In this document: in pieces, positions 1 through 4,638 of the stretch | How the letters are laid out: each line of letters begins with the position of its first letter | Position numbering within the stretch: position 1 is the first letter of the stretch | Made by a program: the position numbers and the translations under genes | NCBI GenBank assembly: GCA_964496705.1 | Contig: CAZCBJ010000203.1 | Location: 1 to 7,085 of the forward strand | Origin: CAZCBJ01 sp964496705 | GTDB taxonomy: Bacteria > Chloroflexota > Anaerolineae > Anaerolineales > Anaerolineaceae | Direction: 5' to 3' | DNA length: 7,085 nt | The notes under the pieces: model-generated | Database searches by the model: none | What the model was told of the DNA's origin: nothing | What the model saw: the letters and a program-made list of their open reading frames with translations, nothing else

Positions 1-296
1 CCTGTCCCCGCTGCGGGTCCCGCCGCGTCCACGTCGTCCGCAACCTGCTGATGCGCCCGCTCTACATGGTCAGCGAGGAGCGGAAGGCCGTCTGCGCGAG
101 CTGCGGATGGGCGGGCTGGAAACACGCCAACGAATGGCGCTTCTCGCAGGCTCACGCCAACGACCCCACCGCCAGGGCCGAACCACACGTGGACGCGCGC
201 CGGCGACGCGCGCGCCGCCGGCAGCACTACCTCGTCATGGCGATTGTCGTCATGGTGCTGGCTGCCTGGCTGATCGCCCAGGCCATGTGCGGCTGA
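1..296 (+). CDS. Small zinc-ribbon protein with C-terminal membrane helix (5'-partial)
   Basis: The reading frame is open from the left edge (first full codon at base 3) to the TGA at 294-296, giving 97 visible residues. The true start lies outside the window, probably only a few codons upstream. The visible N-terminus is CPRCGSRRVH, and about 27 residues later comes CASCGWAGW. The two CxxC knuckles form a classic four-cysteine zinc ribbon. A basic stretch (DARRRRARRRQ) then precedes a hydrophobic segment of about 20 residues (YLVMAIVVMVLAAWLIAQAM), a probable single membrane helix at the extreme C-terminus, with the arginines likely on the cytoplasmic side. The internal ATG at 51 would discard the first cysteine pair, so it is not the real start. 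The protein resembles the zinc-ribbon gene at 4319-4588, which has the same CPRC and CxxCGWxGW signature but no membrane helix. Its molecular role is unknown. It converges on the response regulator gene, 28 bases away. Confidence 0.75.
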   Translation, partial: CPRCGSRRVHVVRNLLMRPLYMVSEERKAVCASCGWAGWKHANEWRFSQAHANDPTARAEPHVDARRRRARRRQHYLVMAIVVMVLAAWLIAQAMCG

Positions 297-318
297 GCGC
301 CCCGGCGACGGCCGGCGC
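297..318. terminator. Possible hairpin between convergent genes
   Basis: GCGCC at 297-301 can pair with GGCGC at 314-318, with an inner GGC/GCC stem (304-306 with 311-313), a GACG loop and a two-base bulge. It sits exactly between the ends of two convergent genes, where a bidirectional terminator would be expected. No T-run follows on either strand, and hairpins arise easily in DNA this GC-rich, so the call is weak. Confidence 0.2.
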
Positions 319-324
319 CCTGCG

Positions 325-1791
325 TCAGCTCGCGGCCAGGCCCATCCGCTTGAGCTTCTCGACCAGCGTCGTGCGTTTCAGATTGAGGAGCTTCGCCGCG
401 GCACCCCTGTTGCCGCCCGTCTTCTCGAGCGCCCGCGCGATCACATCGCGCTCGAGGCGATCGATGTAGCCAGGCAGATCGAACCCCTCTTCGGGGATCG
501 GCATGTCCACCGGCGCGATCGACGCGCCAGCGGCCTGAATGGCCGCGGGCAGGTCCCGCACGTCGATCTGCCGGCGCCCGCCGCTCAGCGCCACCGCCCG
601 CTCGAGCACGTTCTCGAGCTCGCGGACGTTGCCGGGCCAGTTGTACGACATCAGGTGGCGCAGCGCGTCCTGGGACACCGTGAGCGCCGGCTGCCCGCTC
701 GATCCGGCCCCAGCGCTGGCGCCCTGACCCGCCAGCCCCGCGTCGCGGCGGCCGTTCGCGCCGCCGCCCAGCTCGACGAGTTGCGCGGCAAACCGCTCCA
801 GGAGATGCTGCGCCAGCAGCGGCACATCGTCTTTTCGCTCGCGCAGCGCGGGCAGATGCACGGGGATGACGTTGAGGCGGTAGAAGAGATCCTCGCGGAA
901 CGCGCCCTCGGCCACCGCCCGCGCCAGGTCCGTATTTGTCGCCGCGATGATCCGGACGTCGACGCGAATCGACCCGGTATCGCCCAGGCGCTGCACCTCG
1001 CGGTTCTGGATCACCCGCAGCAGCTTCATCTGGAGCGCGGCCGACATGGTGCCCACTTCGTCCAGGAAGAGCGTGCCGCGGTTCGCCTCTTCGAAGCGCC
1101 CCGCCCGCGTGGCCACCGCGCCGGTAAACGCGCCGCGGATGTGGCCGAACAGTTCGGCCTCCAGCAGCGTTTCGGGGATGGCGCCGCAGTTGATCGCGAC
1201 GAACCGCTGCGCGCGTCGCGGACTGTTCTGGTGGACGGCGCGGGCGACGAGTTCCTTGCCCGTGCCGGTCTCGCCGGTGATGAGCACGGTGCTGGCCGTC
1301 GACGCGATGGTCTCGAGCACCTCGAACAGATCCCGCATCACCTGGCTCTTGCCGACAATGCCGCTGAAGCTGTAGCGGCGTTCCAGCGCCTTGCGCAGGT
1401 AGGCGTTCTCGGAGCGCAGCCGGCGCTGCTCCAGGGCGGCGTCGATGACGTGCGTGAGTTCGTCGAACTGGAAGGGCTTCTGGATGAAGTCCGTGGCGCC
1501 GCGTTTGATGGCCTCCACGGCGTCCTTCACGGTGCCGAAGCCCGTGACGATGACGCCGATGATCTCGGGGTAAAGGGCGCGGGCTTCCTCGAGGACGCGG
1601 TTGCCGTCGACGCCGCCGCCCAGGCGCAGGTCGGTCAGCACGAGGTCGAAAGCGAACTCGGACAGCCGCGCCAGCGCATCCTCGCCGCTCGCGGCCTGCA
1701 CCACCGTGAATCCGCGCTCGCCGAGCCGTTCGGCCACAACTTCGCGCAGGGGCGCTTCGTCTTCGACAAACAGAATGTGTGTTTCAGCCAT
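325..1791 (-). CDS. Sigma-54-dependent NtrC-family response regulator
   Basis: A 488-residue activator of sigma-54 RNA polymerase, switched by phosphorylation. Receiver domain, residues about 4-120: acidic pocket E10/D11, phospho-acceptor D54 (LVLTDLRL), T83 and K105 (QKPF). AAA+ domain, about 144-380: Walker A GETGTGKE 173-180, intact sigma-54 contact loop GAFTGA 220-225, Walker B LFLDE with D244/E245, sensor I AATN 283-286, and arginines in FREDLFYRLN near 298-307. A Fis-type helix-turn-helix follows at about 447-486 (GGNRGAAAKLLNLKRTTLVEKLKR). All catalytic motifs are present, so it should be active. A Gly/Ala-rich insert at about 342-368 lies just before the WPGNVRELEN motif. ATG 1791 is chosen because MAETHILFVEDE matches a receiver N-terminus; the frame opens further to a TTG at 1827, but those 12 residues are unlike the family. 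The adjacent kinase gene on the same strand is the likely partner. Target genes are not identifiable here. Confidence 0.95.
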   Translation of the reverse strand: MAETHILFVEDEAPLREVVAERLGERGFTVVQAASGEDALARLSEFAFDLVLTDLRLGGGVDGNRVLEEARALYPEIIGVIVTGFGTVKDAVEAIKRGATDFIQKPFQFDELTHVIDAALEQRRLRSENAYLRKALERRYSFSGIVGKSQVMRDLFEVLETIASTASTVLITGETGTGKELVARAVHQNSPRRAQRFVAINCGAIPETLLEAELFGHIRGAFTGAVATRAGRFEEANRGTLFLDEVGTMSAALQMKLLRVIQNREVQRLGDTGSIRVDVRIIAATNTDLARAVAEGAFREDLFYRLNVIPVHLPALRERKDDVPLLAQHLLERFAAQLVELGGGANGRRDAGLAGQGASAGAGSSGQPALTVSQDALRHLMSYNWPGNVRELENVLERAVALSGGRRQIDVRDLPAAIQAAGASIAPVDMPIPEEGFDLPGYIDRLERDVIARALEKTGGNRGAAAKLLNLKRTTLVEKLKRMGLAAS

Positions 1792-1822
1792 GTTTCGCCA
1801 GCAGCCCGCTCCCCGCCCCCAT
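1784..1822 (-). other. Possible 12-codon upstream ORF overlapping the regulator start
   Basis: On the minus strand an ATG at 1822 opens a short frame encoding MGAGSGLLAKHG. Its TGA lies just inside the regulator gene, so its last codons overlap the regulator ATG at 1791 in another frame. The ATG stands 8 bases after GGAG, reasonable Shine-Dalgarno spacing. The arrangement could couple translation of the regulator to a leader peptide. It may equally be chance: the frame is short, and no conservation can be judged from one sequence. Confidence 0.25.
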
Positions 1823-1859
1823 GACAAACACTCCCGGAGTGATTCTTACATTCTTAACA
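1820..1859 (-). promoter_or_regulatory. AT-rich regulatory block upstream of the regulator (copy A)
   Basis: Read on the minus strand this 40-base block runs TGTTAAGA, ATGTAAGAA, T, CACTCCGGGAGTG, then TTTGTCATG. It aligns with the block at 3492-3533 (plus strand) at 36 of 40 positions with one two-base gap. It contains two TAAGAA direct repeats (8-base period here, 10 in the other copy) followed by the palindrome. It is the only AT-rich stretch in the 93-base gap between kinase and regulator genes, so it is the best candidate for a separate regulator promoter/operator. No convincing sigma-54 -24/-12 element is visible. A GGAG in the palindrome could act as a ribosome-binding site for the ATG at 1822. 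Confidence 0.6.
1829..1841. repeat. Palindromic operator-like motif, copy A
   Basis: The plus strand reads CACTCCCGGAGTG, two 6-base arms around a single central base. Flanking bases extend the symmetry to 9-base arms with one mismatch. The minus strand, in the direction of the regulator, is identical to the two copies at 3477-3489 and 3512-3524. The near edge lies 37 bases before the regulator ATG. Confidence 0.75.
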
Positions 1860-1868
1860 GCCACCGTG

Positions 1869-1882
1869 CGCGCCCGGGCGCG
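1869..1882 (-). terminator. Perfect GC palindrome just after the kinase stop
   Basis: CGCGCCCGGGCGCG is a 14-base perfect palindrome starting two bases past the kinase stop codon. In the kinase transcript it could form a short strong hairpin that slows polymerase or protects the 3' end. No U-tract follows, and perfect palindromes without a loop fold less well than usual terminators, so a termination role is only suggested by position. Confidence 0.3.
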
Positions 1883-1884
1883 GC

Positions 1885-3432
1885 CTACTCCGCCAGCACC
1901 TCCCGCGCGACGCGCAGCAGATCTCCCAGGCGGAACGGCTTCGGCAGCCACCGGCACCCGCTCTCGGCGAGAAACCGCTCGGCGTCGGTGGCAATCACGT
2001 CCCCCGTCACGAACAGGATGCGCGACGTCATCTCTGGATACTGCTCCGCCAGCGCGCGGTAGAACCGCATGCCATCCATCCGCGGCATCTTGAGGTCGCA
2101 GATGATCAGATCGTAGTGCCCGCCCTCCAGACGCGCCAGCGCCTCTTCGCCGTCCCCGGCGCGATCGACGAGGAACCCAGCGTCGGCAAACGACTCGGCC
2201 ATCGCCAGCGCCAGCGCGGCTTCGTCCTCGACGACAAGCACGGCCTGACCGTCGAGCTTCGGGACTGGCGCGGGCTGGAGCGCGGGCGCCGCGCCCGGCG
2301 CCTGCGGCCTCAGCTTGCCGCCGGTCGCCGGCAGCTGGATGAAGAACGACGCTCCCTGCCCGCGCGCCGACTCGAGCCAGAGGCGGCCGCCGTGCTCCTC
2401 GACGATGGCGTACGCGACGGTGAGGCCGAGCCCCGTGCCCTTGCCCACATCCTTCGTCGTGAAGAACGGGTCGAAGATCTTCTTCTTCACCTCGTCCGGG
2501 ACGCCCGGGCCATCGTCATTGACCTCGAGAATGACCGACTCGCCCGCCTCGTCCTGCCACGTGCGCACCACCAGCGCGCCGCGCCCGTGGGCGCCCAGCA
2601 TCGCCTGCTCGGCGTTGATGACCAGGTTGAGCAGCACCTGCTGGATCTGGTGCGGATCGGCAAAGACGTGCGGCAGGCCGGCGGCGAGCGCGTCGATGAC
2701 GGTGATGTTGGTGACGCGCTGCTCGTAGGCTCGCAGCGCCAGGGTCTCGCGGACGACCTGGTTGACGTCCACCATCGTTCGCGTCGTGTGCCGCTTGCGC
2801 GCGAACGTCAGCAGGTTGCGAACGATGCGCGCGGCGCGATCGGCCTCGCTGAGGATCGTCTCGATGCCTTTGCGACACTGGGGATCGAGGTCGCGTTGCG
2901 CCAGGCGCTCGGCCCAGGTGAGGATCGTGGCGAGCGGGTTGTTGAGCTCGTGGGCCACGCCCGAGATCGTCGTGCCGAGGGCTGCCATCTTCTCGGCCTG
3001 GAGCAGCTGGTGGTACAGGTCGCGCGTCTGATCCTCGTGGCGCTTGCGATCGCTGACGTCGCGCACCAGCGCGGCGACGCGCAGGCAGTCGCCCCCCGCC
3101 TCGACCTCCGCCTGGGCGTTGACCTCCACCCAGATGGGTGAGTTGTCGGCCCGCAGCAGGCGCAGCAGGTAGTCGGTGACGGCGCCCTCGCGCGCGAGGC
3201 GATCGAGGAACACCTCGCGGGCGTCGCGGTCGGCAAACCGGTCCGGCGCGAAGGGCCGGAGGTGGGCGTCAGGAGTGTCGGCCGGGACGCCGACAATCAG
3301 GCGGAAATACGCGTTAGCGGCGAGCGTCTCGTTGTCACGGGAGGTCAGCCGGCCGACATAGACACCCTCGTGCACCGCTTCGAAAAGCCGGGCGAAGGCC
3401 TCTGCGCGAGCCTGTGAGAAACCGGGCGCCAC
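1885..3432 (-). CDS. Soluble hybrid sensor histidine kinase (PAS-HisKA-HATPase-REC)
   Basis: A 515-residue hybrid kinase with no membrane segment, so it should sense a cytoplasmic signal. PAS domain at about 12-130, ending in the PAC-like RDVSDRKRHE. Dimerisation/phosphoacceptor helix at about 145-212 with catalytic H161 in GVAHELNNPL (NtrB-like subgroup). ATPase domain at about 255-368: N box around N269/N273, G1 box DDGPGV 306-311, F box PFFTTK 322-327, G2 box GKGTGLGL 330-337. An Ala/Pro-rich linker (about 370-394) leads to a C-terminal receiver with E402/D403, phospho-acceptor D446, T476 and K498. No HPt domain is visible. GTG 3432 is chosen: upstream frame residues are low-complexity and encoded by the palindrome-bearing intergenic DNA, and TATGAT sits six bases before this GTG. 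The next in-frame GTG would cut the PAS domain. It lies 93 bases upstream of the NtrC-type regulator, its likely partner, and diverges from a HAD gene. The ligand is unknown. Confidence 0.92.
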   Translation of the reverse strand: MAPGFSQARAEAFARLFEAVHEGVYVGRLTSRDNETLAANAYFRLIVGVPADTPDAHLRPFAPDRFADRDAREVFLDRLAREGAVTDYLLRLLRADNSPIWVEVNAQAEVEAGGDCLRVAALVRDVSDRKRHEDQTRDLYHQLLQAEKMAALGTTISGVAHELNNPLATILTWAERLAQRDLDPQCRKGIETILSEADRAARIVRNLLTFARKRHTTRTMVDVNQVVRETLALRAYEQRVTNITVIDALAAGLPHVFADPHQIQQVLLNLVINAEQAMLGAHGRGALVVRTWQDEAGESVILEVNDDGPGVPDEVKKKIFDPFFTTKDVGKGTGLGLTVAYAIVEEHGGRLWLESARGQGASFFIQLPATGGKLRPQAPGAAPALQPAPVPKLDGQAVLVVEDEAALALAMAESFADAGFLVDRAGDGEEALARLEGGHYDLIICDLKMPRMDGMRFYRALAEQYPEMTSRILFVTGDVIATDAERFLAESGCRWLPKPFRLGDLLRVAREVLAE

Positions 3433-3438
3433 GACGAC

Positions 3439-3444
3439 ATCATA
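3439..3444 (-). promoter_or_regulatory. TATGAT -10-like element, kinase gene
   Basis: The minus strand reads TATGAT followed by GTCGTC and then the GTG start at 3432. A -10 hexamer six bases before a start codon would place transcription initiation at or next to that codon, giving a leaderless mRNA. No good -35 match is seen 16-18 bases upstream, which leaves room for activator dependence. The same arrangement occurs at 3530-3535 and 4626-4631. No Shine-Dalgarno lies at normal distance from this GTG. Confidence 0.45.
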
Positions 3445-3473
3445 CCCGCAACCCCCGCAGCCTCCACGTCCCG

Positions 3474-3492
3474 AACCACTCCGGGAGTGTTT
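3474..3492. repeat. Palindromic operator-like motif, copy C (kinase side)
   Basis: AACCACTCC, a central G, then GGAGTGTTT: 9-base arms with one mismatch around the 13-base core at 3477-3489. Its centre (3483) is about 51 bases upstream of the kinase GTG and 35 bases from the centre of the second copy at 3518. Lying between two divergent starts, it could serve both promoters. In the kinase direction it is not followed by the ATG seen after the other two copies. Confidence 0.75.
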
Positions 3493-3533
3493 GTTAAGAA
3501 AATGTAAGAACCACTCCGGGAGTGGTTGATATG
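3492..3533 (+). promoter_or_regulatory. AT-rich regulatory block upstream of the HAD gene (copy B)
   Basis: This 42-base block reads TGTTAAGAAA, ATGTAAGAAC, CACTCCGGGAGTG, then GTTGATATG. It is homologous to the block at 1820-1859 (36 of 40 aligned positions). TAAGAA occurs at 3495-3500 and 3505-3510, exactly 10 bases apart, the spacing expected of tandem sites on one face of the helix, as with OmpR/PhoB-type regulators (an inference from spacing only). The block sits between copies C and B of the palindrome and is strikingly AT-rich against the surrounding DNA. Confidence 0.6.
3509..3527. repeat. Perfect 19-base palindrome, copy B (HAD gene side)
   Basis: AACCACTCCGGGAGTGGTT has 9-base arms matching perfectly around a central G at 3518. 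It ends two bases before the TATGAT at 3530, so it occupies the spacer between -10 and a would-be -35, a position typical of repressor operators or MerR-type activator sites. As RNA it could also form a seven-pair stem with a CCGGG loop that partly masks GGAG, a possible Shine-Dalgarno for the ATG at 3531. Confidence 0.8.
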
Positions 3534-3535
3534 AT
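3530..3535 (+). promoter_or_regulatory. TATGAT -10-like element, HAD gene
   Basis: TATGAT is followed by seven bases and then the ATG at 3543, mirroring the divergent kinase promoter. It implies a leaderless transcript starting at or beside the 3543 ATG. The hexamer overlaps the alternative ATG at 3531, so the two start models exclude each other: leaderless at 3543, or Shine-Dalgarno-led (GGGAG) at 3531. No -35 consensus is seen. Confidence 0.45.
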
Positions 3536-3542
3536 CCGGGCG

Positions 3543-4316
3543 ATGCGCATCTCGTTCGACCTGGACGGCGTGCTGGCCGACATGGACACGGCACTGGCGA
3601 AGATGGCCGAGGCCGAATTCGGCACCACCCCGCGACTCGGCGCCCAGGCCGCCGCCGTCGGCACGGACCCAGCCCCGGGCAACGGGCCCGCCAGCGACCC
3701 GGCCCCGCCCGACCTGCCCAGCGCCGCCATTCTCGCCCAGCTCACCACGCGCCAGCAGAACCAGCTCTGGCAGCGCGTGCGCGAAACCCGCAACTTCTGG
3801 GAATCGCTCGTCGAGCACGAGCCCGGCATCGTTCGCCGCATCCAGGACCTGGCCTACCAGCTGCGCTGGGAAGTGCTGTTTGTCACCCAGCGGCCGTCAA
3901 CGGCCGGCCAGACGGCCCAGGTGCAGTCGCAGCACTGGCTCCGGCGCCAGGGCTTCGACATCCCGGCGGTCTACACGACCCGCGGCTCGCGCGGCCGCAT
4001 GGCCGACGCCTTGTCGCTCGACGCCCACGTCGACGACCGCATCGAAAACGCGATGGATATCGCCACCGAGTCGCGGGCGTGGTCGATCCTCGTGTGGCGC
4101 GACGAAGCCTCCTTCGAACGCATCGCCGGCAACGCCCGCCGCCTCAACATCGCGGTGGTCCGCACCGTCGCCGAGGCCCTGGACCGCATCGAGCTGGCAG
4201 ACCGCGGCGGCGACAGCGCCTCGCGCCGATCCCTGCCCGTGATGGTCGATGAAGAGGAGCAGCACACCGGACCGGCGCTGCTGGCGAGACTGAAGAAGGC
4301 CTTCGGCCGCCGCTGA
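3543..4316 (+). CDS. HAD-superfamily phosphatase, 5'-nucleotidase (NT5C)-like
   Basis: A 257-residue predicted HAD-fold phosphohydrolase. Motif I is FDLDGVLAD (nucleophile D6, acid/base D8). Motif II is VLFVTQRP with T115. Motif IV is HVDDRIEN with D164/D165, binding Mg2+. No lysine lies where motif III is expected (SRGRMADALSLD); R150 or R152 may replace it. The DLDGVLAD start and (V/I)DDRxEN end recall the NT5C/YqfW-type nucleotidases, but the substrate cannot be read from sequence. Residues about 28-62, where a cap would emerge, are rich in Pro, Ala and Gly and look disordered; the Arg/Gln/Trp-rich TTRQQNQLWQRVRETRNFW follows. The last 30 residues are a charged tail. ATG 3543 puts motif I right at the N-terminus; ATG 3531 and GTG 3522 are in-frame alternatives. 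It is divergent from the kinase, shares its palindromic control region, and ends two bases from the convergent zinc-ribbon gene. Confidence 0.8.
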   Translation: MRISFDLDGVLADMDTALAKMAEAEFGTTPRLGAQAAAVGTDPAPGNGPASDPAPPDLPSAAILAQLTTRQQNQLWQRVRETRNFWESLVEHEPGIVRRIQDLAYQLRWEVLFVTQRPSTAGQTAQVQSQHWLRRQGFDIPAVYTTRGSRGRMADALSLDAHVDDRIENAMDIATESRAWSILVWRDEASFERIAGNARRLNIAVVRTVAEALDRIELADRGGDSASRRSLPVMVDEEEQHTGPALLARLKKAFGRR

Positions 4317-4318
4317 TC

Positions 4319-4588
4319 CTACGTCGTCTTCTGCGCGGCCGACGCGGCGCGGCCATCTGCCAGCGCCTGGTCGATGGCGTCGAAGTCGGGCGCCGCGGCG
4401 TCGCTGCGGCCTTCGGGCGGCGCGGAGCCCGGGCGGGCACGCTCGGTCACCTCACCCCACCCGCGCCAGCCGCATTCATCGCACCGGAACAGGCGTTTAT
4501 GCGAGAAGTCGCGGCGCAGCCGCTCCCAGGCCGTCTTGGTCCTCGAGCGATGGACGCGGTTCGACCGGCATCTCGGGCAGGAAGTCAT
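4319..4588 (-). CDS. Small zinc-ribbon protein, cytoplasmic
   Basis: An 89-residue protein with C4/C7 (SCPRCRSNRVHRS) and C36/C39 (RCDECGWRGW), a four-cysteine zinc ribbon with a basic loop between the knuckles (KTAWERLRRDFSHKRLF). The C-terminal half is low-complexity (Pro/Ala/Gly) and then acidic to neutral (DFDAIDQALADGRA), with no membrane helix. It resembles the partial protein at 1-296: same CPRC start, same CxxCGWxGW end, similar distance between pairs (about 30 residues). ATG 4588 is preferred over GTG 4609 because it lies three codons from the first cysteine and has a GATGAT hexamer six bases upstream. A nucleic-acid or protein-binding role is common for such ribbons, but nothing specific can be assigned. 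It is divergent from the exoribonuclease gene with a 50-base gap, and convergent with the HAD gene with a two-base gap. Confidence 0.75.
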   Translation of the reverse strand: MTSCPRCRSNRVHRSRTKTAWERLRRDFSHKRLFRCDECGWRGWGEVTERARPGSAPPEGRSDAAAPDFDAIDQALADGRAASAAQKTT

Positions 4589-4625
4589 GTCTCTATCATC
4601 CGCACTCACCGGCCCGCGCTCAAGC

Positions 4626-4631
4626 TAAAAT
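4626..4631 (+). promoter_or_regulatory. TAAAAT -10-like element, exoribonuclease gene
   Basis: TAAAAT is followed by CCCAGGC and then the ATG at 4639, a seven-base spacing that again suggests a leaderless or near-leaderless transcript. It is the only AT-rich hexamer near this start. No recognisable -35 is present. CAGG lies too close to the ATG to be a normal ribosome-binding site. Confidence 0.45.
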
Positions 4632-4638
4632 CCCAGGC

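Noticed and set aside
655..1824. A 389-codon open frame on the plus strand across the regulator gene
   Set aside because: It is the antisense shadow of a gene with intact sigma-54 activator motifs; the translation is Arg/Ala/Gly-rich with no recognisable domain, typical of GC-rich antisense frames.
1792..1860. A sigma-54 (-24/-12) promoter in front of the regulator
   Set aside because: I looked for TGGCAC-N5-TTGC spacing and found only chance GG/GC pairs in the G-rich leader.
2116..3141. A 341-codon plus-strand frame across the kinase gene
   Set aside because: Antisense to clear histidine-kinase motifs; composition is Arg/Ala/Leu/Asp-biased and no family is recognisable.
3474..3527. The paired palindromes as a mobile-element end or CRISPR repeat
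   Set aside because: There are only two units here with one AT-rich spacer that is itself repeated elsewhere; no transposase, cas gene or target-site duplication is present.
3433..3594. Extension of the kinase N-terminus to 3594
   Set aside because: The added 54 residues are low-complexity, run through the palindromes and into the HAD gene; the PAS domain is already complete from GTG 3432.
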